Shown here piece by piece: positions 42,580 through 55,311 of a stretch of DNA of 64,000 nucleotides. Numbering within the stretch: position 1 is the first letter of the stretch; the number at the start of each line of letters is the position of its first letter. This DNA is from Isoetes taiwanensis (Eukaryota; Streptophyta; Lycopodiopsida; Isoetales; Isoetaceae), in assembly GCA_021234155.1 (NCBI GenBank), contig JAJEKV010000078.1, positions 870,001-934,000 on the forward strand. Reading direction: 5' to 3'. Made by a program: the position numbers and the translations under genes. The notes under the pieces are model-generated. The model was not told the DNA's origin and did no database searches. It saw only the letters and a program-made list of their open reading frames with translations.

Positions 42580-43836
42580 ATGTAGATGGTCAGAGCTAGA
42601 CATAAACTCTTGAGGACATATAGATGATTAGAGCCAGACATAAACCAGCTTTGTAACCTTGAGATAAGCTTCACTTGGAATATATTACAAAGTTCAGAGC
42701 TTCTTCGTTCTAATATGGAAATTCATGGGTAAAGTTGGAGTTACGTCATCTTCATTCAATGAAAATTCATGCCCAAAGGTGGAACGACATCGTGATAAAG
42801 TTGGAGATACGTTGTTATACAGAATAGGAAGTTGCCCACCTTCGATGGGCTTTCCATGTGAAGAGTGGATATTAGGAAGTACCTCCGATGGGTGTTCTAT
42901 GTGAAGAGTTAGAGTATTAATCTCTTGCATGTATTATAGCATGTTAAATTTTGAGAAACGTGACTTATGGAAACCTCTGAATTTAGGAAAGCCGATTAGG
43001 ACCGAGGAAACTTGTTTTGATTGGACGTTCTTACCTTTTAAAGTATACTTTGCAAATATTTTTCATGTGTTGGTGGAATTAAGTTGCATTGTTTGTGTAC
43101 CACCATATGAGTTGCATTTTATGCAATGCCATTTGATGTGTTGGTAGGTCTAAATAAGAACTTTGTTTATATAATTTTGACAAAGTATTTGGAAGCTACA
43201 AATCATTTATAAAGTTAGAAAAAGATTGTGTATTATTGTACAATTATTCATACTTTTTAAAGCATATCTTAAAATTTCTTTAGTGGCATTGTTGTTGCAT
43301 TGTATGGGAGTGACATATGGGTTTTATTTGAAGCCAATCTTACTTTCATATCCAATTGGGACTAATCACTACCTATATAAAGAAGTATAATTTGTTCTCA
43401 TGAAAATTCAAGTCTAATATTTCTGGGATGAAGACAGCCGTGAGGTCGACACGTACCATTTTTTTTTCATTTCTAAAATCTTAAAAAGTAAATGTTGCAC
43501 GATTGACACGTGGATCTCCCCCTTTCTTGCTCTTCAAGCAATCCATCGCTATGGATCCCCGGTCTTGGTTTCTTGAGGAAGGCGAGATGACTTCAGGCTA
43601 TGGCGACATGCCTTGGTGATGTTGCGGAGCCCATCTCCCTCCTGCACCATTGTGAAAAAATGGGGATGGCCAGAAACACTCTAGTTCGTGCTATTCGCTT
43701 CAACAAGCTTGGGTATGCGGTAAGAATAGGGTGCTTCCCCTCCGATCTGTGTTATTTTTACTGCAATTTTTGAGCTAGGGTTTGCGAAGCTCTAAAGGGC
43801 GATTTGTTCAGGCATGTTTGATGCGCTGACAGCATC
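42580..43836. other. Unassigned DNA, probable Helitron interior
   Basis: Contains a 22-base phrase repeated at 42711 and 42762 (aattcatg...aaagttgga variants) and two similar 25-base phrases (cgatgggtgttctatgtgaag and relatives) at 42840-42910. No coding motif was recognised. Confidence 0.4.
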
Positions 43837-44166
43837 TTGCCTTTTTCATGCATTTCGTCTCAATCCTTTCCGTTTTATAACGCAGCCATCGCCATGGTTC
43901 TATCTCACTCCATGCTAGAAGCTTCTAAATGTTGCTTTCCATATTGTGTCAGTGAATGCAAAGAACAGCAGAAAAAAGTTGGATCCATGCCTCAAAATGG
44001 CTGCTGTGACCAGGATTGTAAAACATTGCACAGAAAGTCGAAACATGCTTTGAAATTCAGCCCTGATATAGTATCAGAAATTAAAGCTGAGTATAAAAGA
44101 TTGAGACAGCGCAAAAACAGAGTTTTTGAATCCAAAAACAGAGGACACATGCTAAATCTTCTTTAG
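43837..44166 (+). CDS. Possible gene fragment, Cys-rich then helical
   Basis: A 109-codon open frame. The first half is Cys-rich (CCFPYCVSECKEQQKKVG, then CCDQDCKTLHRKSK). The second half is basic helical (SEIKAEYKRLRQRKNRVFES). Not assigned to a family. It abuts the AACGACGTCG repeat block and could be a captured fragment or chance. Confidence 0.3.
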   Translation: MPFSCISSQSFPFYNAAIAMVLSHSMLEASKCCFPYCVSECKEQQKKVGSMPQNGCCDQDCKTLHRKSKHALKFSPDIVSEIKAEYKRLRQRKNRVFESKNRGHMLNLL

Positions 44167-44184
44167 GCCGATGAGCTGGCGACG

Positions 44185-44530
44185 TTGTTAAACGACGAAA
44201 AATACACGTCGACTGCCGAGTTGTCGGGCATCCAGCGTGGCGTCGCCAGCGTGTAACGCTGACGTGACAGCCACGTGTTGGACGTCGTTCAACGACGTCG
44301 CTGGCGTGGCAGCCACCTGTTTGCTGGCGTGGCAGCCACGCCACGAACGTCGTTTCACGACGTCGCTGGCGTGGCGGCCACCTGTCTGCTGGCGTGGCGG
44401 CCCCTGTCTACTGATGTGCATGATGACGTGGTAGCCACGTGGCTCACGTGGCCAACGTCGTTTAACGACGTCGCTACACGTGGCCAGCAATACACGTGGC
44501 AGCCACGCAGACACGTCGTTAAACGACGAT
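44185..44530. repeat. GC-rich array of AACGACGTCG palindromes
   Basis: The motif cgtcgtt(t)aacgacgtcgc is repeated with gctggcgtggcagccacgtg blocks about every 55-70 bp in an otherwise AT-rich region. The long open frames on both strands here are by-products. It looks like a subterminal binding array of the element that contains the gene at 45011-46375. Confidence 0.8.
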
Positions 44531-44544
44531 CACGGAATTTTGAA

Positions 44545-44800
44545 AAAATAAATAAATATTTATTTAATATTATTTATTAATATGTCGTAATATTAATATT
44601 AACAATAATATGAACAAAATAAATCGAGAATAAAAATTTAAAAATTCGAAAAATAAATATTTATTTAATATTATTTATTAATATTAAATAATATTAATAT
44701 TAACAATAATATTAATAGTATTAATAAATACTAAATATTAACAAAATAAATCGAGAATAAAAATGTAAAAATTCGAAAAATAAAAATAAATATTGATTAG
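44545..44800. repeat. AT-rich aataaatatttatttaat repeat
   Basis: Two long similar copies (44545-44610 and 44650-44750) of an AT-only repeat with phrases taatattatttattaatatt and acaaaataaatcgagaat. The sequence to 45010 is AT-rich and non-coding. Confidence 0.7.
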
Positions 44801-45010
44801 ATATTAGTATTCAGTATCATAGTAGATAAGCATTATTATTTAATATGTAATTTAATGTTTAATAAATCTAAGAATAAAAAAATAGAATCGAGCATAAAAT
44901 TAACATAAAAAAAAATCACAAATAATAAGAACAAAGCATAAAAAATTTAGATTGAATTCAATTAATATATTTCACAATGTAATTTGCACATTACAAAATA
45001 TATTGAGTCT

Positions 45011-46375
45011 TTAGTTGTTGCTCTCTTCTTCTTTTTCTTCTTCATTGGCGCCTTCATCTTCATCTACCTGCATTATATTATATCGCAACAATTAGTTCAT
45101 TGTAGTCACAAATAATTATCTAATGAATGATACACACTTCCCCCCGTTCACGCGCAGCGGCGTACTGGATGGCCGCACGACTGCCTTTTTTGAAGGCCCT
45201 TTCGCGGTCATCTTTAGTAGCATTTCTGTGGAATACTGACTTCTATTGAGAATGAGCGCCAAAACTAATGTTAGTATTCAACTCGAGAACCTACATTATA
45301 AACCAAATTTATACTTACAAATAGCTTATCCATATAGCCATAACCGCCAGACCCAGTCTTATTGGAACTATAGCTGCCACTGGCTTCGTCGTACCTCGCG
45401 TCCAAAGCTGCCTTTGTTCTAGCTTCCCCTTTCTTTGATGATATGTTGGCCTTCAAACACTACAATGCAATACAAGGACTTAGTCCACATGGCGTCATCT
45501 AATTATACGACTCATGGGAGAGATGATGTACTTTAAATGCCTCATGAGTCAACCAGATAGGCTGTGCCACTTCCTCGCTTTGGCAAGTTCTTTCAACTGC
45601 TTCTTCTGATTACCTCTGCAAAATATAAATAAAATATGAGTACAATGAGATTATAATGAAGAACGAAAGAGCCTAATACCTGGTGGCTTTAACATGTTTA
45701 CCCTGTCTTGAACAAACCTCCCTCCATGAGATCTCTCCTGACTTGAGCTCGGGATATTCTGCTTCTAAAATCTCCTTGATCCTCTCTTTTTCCTCATCAT
45801 AGGCTCCCGAGTTCCATTCACCCTTGTGGACGTTTTGGCAAATGCTATTTGTGACACTATTAGCCGTCTTCCAAAACATGTCGCCATCTGCAGTGCTGTG
45901 GCGCGGCACCTTTTTGTTACTACACTCAACATACGACTAACATATGAATATATGTTAGTGAACAAAAAAAGGCATAATTCAAGATGAACTCACTCATATT
46001 CAAAGACATGCCGACATGGAGGTGGTGCACGATCTTTAATAGAGCTTGAAGAGGAATTGCGTCCACTCCGACGTGAACGACGGTCGGTGCTCATTCGTGG
46101 GGGTTGAATCTCCTCGTTCTCGGGAAGGGGCCCAAGATTGAATTCTGAAGGAGTGTATGAGCTATGACGTGGAGGCTCATAGCTAGACCTCCGCCTACTT
46201 TGTTCAACAGCCTTGCGCGCAATCTCCCTTTCTGCGGGCGTCATCACGATTTGCAAGTTATCTCTTCAGAGTTACCGCCTCGTTGATATCTCGGAGTTGC
46301 CTGCTCTTCGTCTTGCTCCTCGACGCGAGGTCCTTTTCTGACTCTTCGTCTTTCATGAGAAGAAGATCCGCCCAT
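45011..46375 (-). CDS. Multi-exon element gene, unknown nuclear-type protein
   Basis: At least six minus-strand exons. E1, from an ATG at 46375 or 46241, has EREIARKAVEQSRRRSSYEP. E2 45680-45936 has DGDMFWKTANSVTNSICQNV ... LKSGEISWREVCSRQGKH. E3 about 45532-45605 has EEVAQPIWLTHEAFK. E4 45319-45459 has CLKANISSKKGEARTKAALD. E5 45138-45242 has KSVFHRNATKDDRERAFKKG. E6 45011-45067 ends in an acidic DEDEGANEEEKEEESNN. E4-E5-E6 join in phase with canonical GT/AG borders. E1/E2 and E2/E3 phases do not fit, so there is decay or a mis-set border. The layout (Arg/Ser-rich head, central helices, acidic tail) resembles Ptta/En-Spm accessory proteins, but no family is confirmed. Confidence 0.5.
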
Positions 46376-46836
46376 AACCACGACGACGAACATTATGCAT
46401 AGGAAAAGAAGGACGCAACCGCATTTACACCCTACATTTAAAAACATTAGAACGTTAAAAATAAATGGTTAACTTACATTTTATCCTAGAAAATAATCCA
46501 TACCAAATCCGCACAATGGTGGAGGTGGCGGTGGTGGCGAGCTAAACCTGAACGGCCAACCTCGCCTCTTAAAGGCCTTTGCAGGTTTAGGGCTGTCAAT
46601 AAGGCTACCAAGCCACGCGATAAGTAAAGTTGTGAACAATAGATATGCCATGATCGTGCCGTATCCCATGGTTGCTGGACATGTGCAAAAACTTGCAAGT
46701 TATTTATATGGAGTGCGATGAATAACATAGTAGGAAAGCAACAAATGTTAGCAACATGGGAAGTTCATTACAAAACATTGGGATTTGAATAATTAAAAGT
46801 GTCTTTATATATTTGGTTATTAGACAATTAAAAAAA

Positions 46837-46925
46837 GGGAAATTTACCAAAATAACCCTAATTTTTGCTGTATTTCCCAAATTGCCCTTTGTATTTTCGA
46901 AATTCCCAAATTACCCAAAAATAAA
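46837..46925 (+). repeat. MULE left terminal inverted repeat
   Basis: Phrases gggaaatttaccaaaataac, tatttcccaaattgcccttt and ttcccaaattaccc also occur, complemented, in 55312-55437. Confidence 0.8.
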
Positions 46926-47029
46926 ATGGAAAATCCGAAAATGGACTTGCCGCTAAAAAAATCCTCTCGTTCTGATTTCTTCTCGGTTCTGCATGCTTCT
47001 CGGTTCTCGCTGATCTGTTGCCGACTGCT

Positions 47030-48360
47030 ATGGCCGCTGATACAAACAATTCGAGCCAGGCAAGAGGTGATTCCACACCGAGGTAAGCCTTGCAATCCTG
47101 TTATCTGCCAACTTACATGCTGGAAGCTTTTAATTTTCTGTAAGCATATCTTGTGTTACATATTCTTACTGTTTAGAAAGGCTCTAAAAAGCAGCGACAA
47201 CAAAAATTGAGTGGCCTTTGTTTATACAGGTAATAAATTATGAATGGCCAATAAAGGATGCATATTTTTGTTTGTGGAGCGCCACAAGTTGAACTTTCAG
47301 AAGCACAGATCTTCACCCACCCAACTGTTGTATTATAAAACATTGGCCATTCCGCATCATCTTTTTTGGTTTATGGTAAACCTCATTCTGTAAGCATATT
47401 TACAATCTCGGCACCAAAAGATCTTAGCGTACTTAATAGCTTATGGCAGTCAGATTTCACTAGATTTGGGCTTTTTAGTATGTCGATTTTGCATGAACCA
47501 GATTCTATTGATTAATAACTTACCCTTGTGTGCAAACTTTTTGTGATTCAAAACTATCTGTTCTGCAGGTTGGGGAGGTCGGTGAGCTCTCAGAAATATT
47601 CCAGTGGAAAGGAGAAGTGCAGATGAATGTAAAATATGACGGATTTAAGAGTAGGCCAGCAATTTGACTCAATCTTGGACCTCCGGAATGCTGTGAAGGA
47701 AGAAGCCCTACGTGCTCATGTGGAATTAGAAGTAGGCAAATCTGAAAAGAATAGGTATACAGTCTTTTGTGGAGACCAATCATGTCCGTGGAGGTTGCAT
47801 GCATCAATTGTGCATGGTGGGCGAGATCTTGAAATAAAGAAATTCACTAGTTTGCATACTTGTGGAGGCATTGCTAAACTATGCAACAAGGAAATACTTT
47901 GCATCATTTGTAGCAGCAAAATATATGGAAAAATCGGGGACCAACCAGATTATACTCCAAAGCAAGCGCAAGCAGATTTTAAGAGAGAAAGCAGTGCAGA
48001 TTACTTACAAGGTTGCTTATAATGCTATCAAGCAAGCCCTTCGCTCTATTCATGGTGATTACTCACGGAAGCATACAAGAAAGTTGAGGCCTATTGCCAA
48101 GCCATCATGAATGCTAATCCGGGGAAGTGTAGCGGTTGTGCGACAAATAAGTGAAGGCAGATTTTCTGAGGGCTATTTTTAGCTTTTGGTTCATGCATCA
48201 ACGGATGGAAGAGTTGTAGGCCATTTATTGGTTTGGATGGCACGTTCTTAACGGTAGATTTCTTGGACATCCGCTTTATGTGCAATGAGCATTGATGCAA
48301 GCTGGAGGGCTCTACCCTATTGCATTGGTATCATCGATAATGAAAATGAAGACAATGGGT
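47030..48360 (+). pseudogene. MULE transposase, 5' exons
   Basis: Exon 1 (47030-47082, MAADTNNSSQARGDSTP) ends at a good GTAAGC donor. Exon 2 follows a TTCTGCAG acceptor at 47568. It carries the MuDR DNA-binding domain (RVGQQFDSILDLRNAVKEEA, CPWRLHASIVHGG, FTSLHTCGG). Frame breaks at 48022 and about 48110 precede the start of the MULE catalytic domain: KSCRPFIGLDGTFLT (first catalytic Asp), then a region ending NENEDN near 48360. The frame is then lost, and the protein resumes at 54154. The intervening 5.8 kb is bounded by a donor-like GTATCA and an acceptor CTTGCAG. Confidence 0.8.
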
Positions 48361-50172
48361 ATCACAAGGCCCCAAAAAAAGGCGTTATCGGTTCTATGGG
48401 TTACTTTTTGTAATAAACCACTAAAATAAGCTAATGTTACTAAGTGGGTTAATGTGTTGAATAACCACGAGCGGTTAAATAGTGTGGTTTACATTTAAGG
48501 TTTTTCAACGTGGTATATCCATCTTGAAAAGTAAATATCTAGAGTTTTTTCTTTGTGGTTTGTTGCTATAGTTTCCCGCTATGGTTCTTTCCTAGTTTGG
48601 TGTTTTGTGACATGTGGGTCAATTAATAGTATATGTTATAAATCACTAACGGCTTTAGCCTTAAAGAATTGTGCAACTCATATTGGTATCTTAATCAAGC
48701 TCATGAACGTCTTGTCGCATGAACCATTAATGGTCGCATAGGATAAAGGATTCGAGTTTCTCATTATAAGGTGTAACAATTTATCCATCATACTAGTGGT
48801 GGTTTGTATCTTTATAGTACTTTGTGCTGGAAACAAACTAATCATATATTGTATTAAACAATTGATGTTAGTTTAATAAAAAAAATAAGACATTTCGTTT
48901 TTAAACCAATAGTAGCTTTAGCTTTAAGGAATTTGCAATTCATGGTGGTTTTCCAATGAAACCATTGTTGTTCTATGGAATAGATGGTTTAAGTTTATTA
49001 CCAAAATAGTGGAGAAGCTTTCCATCAAAAAACAGATGTGGCATTGTGTCTTTAAACATATCTTGTGTTTCTTTAAACATATCTTGTGTTAGAGGCAAAC
49101 CAATGTGTTATACTATACGATCTAGATGTGGCTTCGATGTGTTGTCGTTAGAAATCTTCCAAACATTGGTTTCCTCGAAAAATGATGTGTCGTCGTTCGA
49201 AAAAAAAAAAAGCGTGTTTTTTCAAAATAGATGTTGTTTTTCGAATATTGTTTTACATATAATTTCTTGTTTTACACATAATATCTACATGTGGTTTTCT
49301 AAAAATCAATGTTTGTTTTTTCAAAAAAAACATGGTCTACTAAAAAGAAAAAAAACAACACACCAAAAAGGCAAAAATAGGTTTTGTTTTATACCATAGT
49401 ATTTAAGATAACTATTGTTTTTCAAGCATTGTATTGTTATTTTACATATTCTCTTAAATAATTGCTTTTTAGGCAGCTAATATTTGCATTTGCATTTTGT
49501 TTAAATGCAGCTTATTGCAACTATTCTTGTTTGATGACAGAAATTCCATCATGTACTCTAACATTTACAGCTCTTAAATTTTTAAGAACAAAAATATTTG
49601 CAAAGAACAAAATTGTTTGCAGCATACGATGGTGCCAAAGACACAATAATACTTAAAATTTATTCTTACATCTGTTTTGATTGATGAGAAAACAGACGAG
49701 GCTTACAACATCTATATACTTATCTTCAAAAGTAGCAGGGCAGCTTGGCAGCAAGCAGAACTTCCATTGCAAACATTCTATTATGATTGAAACTTGAGGC
49801 ATAAACGTAAATAAACCTGTAAATGAAATGGTGTTTGAAGGAAGCAAAAGAAAAATATGGAAAGTACAAAGGTCCTTGTCTCTTTTCCGTCATTGTACCA
49901 TAGATGGAACCTAGAACATTCATCAAAGTGGAGGATTTTCTTCAAGCTAAACCTAGAACATTCCTCAAAGAACAGGGGATTTTTTTCAAGCTGCAGCTCA
50001 GCCCCTGATCACGGTTGCTAAGAAGAGAAAAAGGGGGTTGAAAAAAATAGGCTACGGTTATTGCTCCAGAGCCCAGCAGAACTAGAGGCTTAATATCATG
50101 AAAGAACTGAATGATTGTAATATAAAATAAGAAATGATATTGAAGACTATCTAGAAACGACGGCACAAAGGA

Positions 50173-50637
50173 TTACATTGCTTTGCTTGCCGGTTTGTGT
50201 GAGAAGAAAGCCTTCAATTTGATGGCAAGGGTAGGGATCCAGGCCAAATCCAAACTCCTAATCGAGGTCAAAGAAGCAATGCCATGAAGAAAATTTAGAT
50301 GCGGAATATCAAGGTATTGCGCAGGCTGCGTGTTAGCGGAGGATATTAGAAGCGAGGGTTTATTGTCGCCCGGGCTCTTGATAACCGGATCTAGCACCGC
50401 ATTGGGAGGGCAGAGCAACGTGATGGAAGTTCTACCATCGATTTCGTGGACTACGTCGATGCGTAACGAAGGCAATTGAAAATCTTGCTCCATGCAATCT
50501 TCAATGCACCTTTGTCCATGAATCGGCTCCAGGAAGCGAGGGCTCGAGAAAATCGGCTCGGCTGAAATATTTAAGCAAAAGAAGGAATGGGGCGGTGATG
50601 CATTCTTGCGAAGAAAAAAAGAGGTAAGATCCACCAT
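50173..50637 (-). CDS. Unrecognised 154-aa open frame
   Basis: A minus-strand frame with plausible composition (DLTSFFLRKNASPPHSFFCL ... SITLLCPPNAVLDPVIKSPG). No family was found. An ATG start and a stop are present. Adjacent sequence to 51130 includes aaagaaggaagcgaggg-type exon-like text on the plus strand. It could be a captured fragment. Confidence 0.3.
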   Translation of the reverse strand: MVDLTSFFLRKNASPPHSFFCLNISAEPIFSSPRFLEPIHGQRCIEDCMEQDFQLPSLRIDVVHEIDGRTSITLLCPPNAVLDPVIKSPGDNKPSLLISSANTQPAQYLDIPHLNFLHGIASLTSIRSLDLAWIPTLAIKLKAFFSHKPASKAM

Positions 50638-51173
50638 TTTTCGATGGCGGAAGATGAATATCCTACACGATTTGAACCCTCGAGATCAATTTGAATGCCC
50701 CTTCTTTGTGCATAGTTAGGCACATTGGACGAGCATCTTCTTCTTGAACTTCAACATCAACATAGTGTTGGAGAAGCTCGCAACAGAGTGTTGGTCCTTA
50801 CGAAGCTCCACCCCTACGGATTAACCATACTTAGAAGCTTCCATCGCCATAGGCTGGGCTGGAATGGCTCGGCTCAAAAAGAAGGAAGCGAGGGAATTAT
50901 TAGAGACATCTCCATCTCACCTTCATCTCACCTTCATCTCCAAGCCGACTAGATCACGGAAGAAAAAAGCGCACCCTCGCTTTCTGAGTTACGCTCAATC
51001 GAAAAGGAGGTGGGCATTTTTTGCGGTGCACGAAAAGGGCGGGAGATAGAAGCGGCAAAAAAAATGGAGGGCAGGGATCAAATCTGGGCCTAAGCCAATA
51101 GGATTTTAGGATTTGGATCACAATCTGAGCCGCTCATCTCGACAGTTGGATGTGATACAATTATATAACGCCT

Positions 51174-51215
51174 ATTTTTTGGGTTGCCCCTAGGGCACAA
51201 TCCTTGGGGAGTGTG
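51174..51215. mobile_element. Solo end of the TTTTGGGTTGCCC MITE family
   Basis: attttttgggttgcccctag matches the terminus of the elements at 7061-7306 and 10500-10625. The rest of the element was not recognised. Confidence 0.5.
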
Positions 51216-52212
51216 GGGTGACAAATAGAGGGCCACATTTCTGGTTTATCAAGCTTCCTTCCACCTACTCATGGTATAGGGGAATGGAGGTCCTCCATTC
51301 CCCTACAAAATAGAAATAGGGGGAGGGGTTCAGAGATTCGGCAAAACTAGAAGCTTGAAGCAAAACATAAGCTTACACATTCGTAGATTCGGCAAACAGA
51401 GTTCTTTGAAAAGCAAATCCGAAACAGAAGATCTGGCAAACACGGGATTTAAAAGAGATCATTCGGCAAAAACAGAGAATCCGGCACTGATTCTTTTGCA
51501 TAGCTCTAGAAGATGAAATCTTGCCAAGTTTTACCTGCAGAGTTTTATCTGCATTCAGCTAGAGCATTTTCGAAGATGAAATCCGGCAAACTTTCACTGC
51601 TATGGAGTTTTATCTGCAAACGAAGGGAAGATCTGCAAGCAAAAGGAATACCTGCACACAAAGGGAAGATCTCCGAGATGCAAAAGAGCAAGCTACGAAC
51701 GAGAAGCTTGCGGCCAGTCGAACAGAATGGAGTAACCCTAAAGAAACCCTAAAGAACCCTAAAGAAATTACATGCGCAGCCGGTCGAGCGGAATGGAGTA
51801 ACCCTACTTCCATTCCGTTGTGGAGGGGACAGACACGTGGCATCACCATAATGCACGCCAGGCAATAACCACGACCCTATTTCTATTTTGTCTTTGGCAG
51901 GTTTGTGATGGTCAAGGAGTGTCTGATTTGTTGTTCATTTGAAGGGCATGGTGATGTTCTAGATTATTTAGGATGCCAACAAATGAAATTATTTGCTTGG
52001 TTTTTTGCAATGTGTGTGTGCAGCACATCCAGATCCTTGGTTAAATTGGATTTCATGTCCACAAAGGAACAGATTTTCTTAAGATTATAGCCCATTTTTT
52101 CTTAAGATTATAGCCCATTTTATTTCCAGCAATAGTCCTCTTGATGGTCCTTCTAACTTGTCCATGCAGTAGATGAAAAAAAACTAAAAACAAAGAGGTA
52201 CTCTAAGAAGCT

Positions 52213-53115
52213 TTCTCTGTCTTGAAGAAGGGGTGGTCTTCTGCCCATGAAACTTGGTCCCATGGGGTAATGTCAATATTCTCGAGTCCATTGGCGAGCA
52301 CATTCATAGTTCGGAGTGGAGGAGTTGTTTGTCCTTCGCCCACCAACCGAGGTGGACTTTTGGGGCAAGCCGCATACAGGGGGGCTTTTAAAGAACGATT
52401 TTCTATAGTCAAGACCTTTCCTCCACGTGATGATATGGTGCATGATCCTGGTCGTCTGAGGTAGGCAAGGGTGTTAAAACACCTAACCCCATCTGGGCGG
52501 CCTATTATTAAGAAGCCGAGCTCAGTTAAGAAGCCCCAACTCAAATAAGGCCAAGACTTTTTGTGACTTCCTCGCCACTGGTGAGAGGCCAGACCCTAGG
52601 GGATGGAACCCAAAGCGCAGTGCTCCCTAGGAGCGATGTACGCTAATGCCCACTCTCCTGGAGCTCAGTTCCCCTATCCGACTGCTGAATCCACTATTCA
52701 AGGACCCTGGTTTGAGCAAGTCCAAAAACTCCAAGATTGGTCCAAAAGAACTTATCAAGCCATGATGCGTCCATGGGGCGAGCATGGAGAAAGCAAGTGT
52801 TTTCTCGTTTGGGTAGTACGGAGGCTCCAGAATAGCGATTCAACTTCATAATGTCATCTGGAATGGCGAAATTATTTTAGGGATCAAGTTACATGATCAA
52901 TTTTCCCAAACAAAGAAGCATGAATGCCCTAACTGGCAGTATTTCGTAGGCACCATCTAGACCAATTGACTATCAGTGTGTTGGACATGAGCTCGTTTGG
53001 CGCTTCTTGGAGAAGGGGTGGTCTTCTGCCTAGGAAAGTTGTTCCCCAGAGTAATGCCGATGTTCTGAGTCCATTGGCGGAGCCCATTCATAGTGCTGAA
53101 GTGAGAGCAGTCTTC
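52213..53115. repeat. Diverged direct repeat, about 110 bp, 790 bp apart
   Basis: 52213-52330 and 53003-53115 share gaagaaggggtggtcttctg, gtaatgtcaatattctcgag/gtaatgccgatgttctgag and gagtccattggcg. Between them a plus-strand frame at 52603-52851 (GAQFPYPTAESTIQGPWFEQ...) is open but unrecognised. This may be a decayed retroelement or cargo. Confidence 0.6.
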
Positions 53116-54153
53116 TACCCTGTGCATATGACCTGAGCCATGCCCAGTACCAAACCCTGCTTTCCTTTAATGGCGTGCCAACTTTGCCCTTCGTGAGTTA
53201 AAAAAAATTAAAATACCAACTATAAATGAAGAGAAAATCACCAAAATTAAAACTTGAGATTTTAAATATTTTCGTCTTGTGCAAGGATAGAATATAAAAA
53301 ATAGACTACACACAAAAAAAATTAGTCTTTAAGAAATTGGGATGGCTATGAACTCTTATTGCTTCAATCAATGTTAACTTAGTGATAAGAAGGTATTGTT
53401 CGTCAAATTTACCCTAGTCAGATAAAGGACCTTTGATAAATTTCAAAGGATCCATTTACATGGCGATATTCTTTAGTAAACTGATTAAAATGATCATACA
53501 GTGTCCGATATATGTTTTGATTACACACATACAACACAATGTCTGGAACCAAAATAGTGTACTGAGGCAAAATATCCCAACTGGACCCTACGATACATGT
53601 AGGGCACCTCCTAAGCATCGAACAAGAAAAAAAAAAGTGTCATTCCCCCATCTTGACAGAATTTGGCCAAATTTTATTCAAGAACGTCCTACTTATATAT
53701 ATACAATGAGGCATGGTTTTGGTCTTGGTTGGACTCGATCAACTATTGAGTTAGATGATTGTTGATACACCATGAAATAAACTATAATAATGCTTAGGTA
53801 TATCATTTGTAATTGCAAGGTTCTTGAACACAATGAATTAGTCTTCAAACCATTACATTATTCATTTAGTGTCTTAAGAAAATGTTAGTAGTCTTAATAA
53901 ACCACTACTAATTTTAGTTTGAATTGAAATGGTCCCATAAACTACAGCTAGTTTTAGCAAACCACTATCTTATAAGTAACTGAACTAAATAATCATGTTG
54001 TAAACCACTATTCATTTTGACAAACCACTATAGCATGTGGTTTTTTGCTATGAAATATAATGTTGTATAAAAAACCATGTCTATCATGGTTTTTAGATTA
54101 TATAATATTACTTTTAGATAGCAATTCATTTTTGGGCGCCTTGTGTATGGTTC

Positions 54154-55056
54154 TTGCAGTCATTACGTGATACTCTCCAGGTTCCAGACAATGTAACTTT
54201 TGTTTCTGATAGAATGAAAGGTTTATTGCCAGCTATGGATCTTGTGTTTCCAGGAGTTCATCATGCTTTTTGCATGAGACATTTGGACGCTAATCTTAAA
54301 AAGAAGTGCAACAATGGTGAATTCATCAGGTTCTTTTGGCAAGCTGCATATGCTAAATCTGTGGAGGGCTTTAATGAAGCTATCCAAAACATGAGGGCAA
54401 TCAATAAAGTGTTAACAGATTGGATGCTTGCTCAGCACCCGCACAATATTGGGCAACTGCACACTTTAAAGGAACACGGTTTGGTCACTTGACTTCTAAC
54501 ATTGCAGAGGCTTTAAATTCTTGGCTTCTTGAAGCTAGAGATAAACCTATCATTCCAATGCTAGAAATTATTCGAAGACAGCTAATGAACGCTTTTACAA
54601 GAACCGTGTTGAAGGAGAGGCTTTGTGGGCGTCTTGTGGAGAAGCTGCTACATACAATCTAGTGAAAGATGCTCAACAACATATTACAAAGGTCACTGAA
54701 CGAGCTAGAAGGTATATAGTATTTCCTTCTGATGCATTTGTGTTTGAAGTACAAAGTCGGAGAGAGCGATCGGTTGTGGTTAACATTGAGTCTAAAACAT
54801 GTTCGCGTGCTTGGAGTGGCAAATGTTAGGATTGCCTTGTGGTCATGCGATTCTTTGCTATTCTTTTTCGACGACAACGTCCAGAGCTTTATACACATCC
54901 AGGTTACTTGTTAAGTTCATTTTGCTATTCATATGCTGGAGCTATTTATCCACCAAATTTTGAACTTGTTGAAAGTAATGAATTACTACCTCCTGCAACA
55001 CGTCGTCCTCCTGGAAGGCCTAGAAGGAAACGGGATAGACGTAAGATGAAGAGATA
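54154..55056 (+). pseudogene. MULE transposase, 3' exons with SWIM finger
   Basis: After CTTGCAG the frame reads SLRDTLQVPDNVTFVSDRMK (second catalytic Asp) and GLLPAMDLVFPGVHHAFCMR. It then continues through HLTSNIAEALNSWLLEARDK (in another frame) to a SWIM zinc finger. The finger should be CSC...CGH but is split by a 2-base insertion (tgttcgcgtgc, about 54800), giving CSRAW in one frame and MLGLPCGHA in the other. The C-terminus is basic (RRPPGRPRRKRDRRKMKR). At least three frameshifts make this copy inactive. Confidence 0.85.
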
Positions 55057-55311
55057 GAGAAAAGCGGGTGTACAAGCACACGTTGTGGCAACGGCGGCCA
55101 TAATGAACGCAGTTGCAGAAATCCTATTTGACATTGCATATTTCTGTCATAATTTCATGTTGTGAAAATTATTTTGGATGTCACGAATATGTGGTATTAA
55201 GCACTTTCATTCCATCTGTAACTTTCATTCCATCTGCTATTGTTTGCATGCATTCCATCTGTAAGAATAATAATCTATTGTGAATTTGGAACGTTCCACG
55301 GCTTTTTGATA

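Larger units (their letters stand above)
48361..54153. other. 5.8-kb intron or insertion in the MULE transposase
   Basis: AT-rich flanks on both sides carry repeated aaaccacta motifs (48417, 53914, 53968, 54003, 54026, and the complement near 48480 and 48795). This suggests the subterminal repeats of an inserted element. T-rich low-complexity DNA fills 49000-49460. The centre holds an open frame (50173-50637), a MITE end (51176) and a duplicated segment (52213/53003). No transposase was recognised. Confidence 0.5.

Noticed and set aside
44188-44514. Arg/Thr-rich open frames on both strands
   Set aside because: Low-complexity frames through the AACGACGTCG repeat array.
49046-49399. 117-codon plus-strand frame
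   Set aside because: Phe/Lys-rich translation of T-rich low-complexity DNA with a tandem duplication at its start; no motif.
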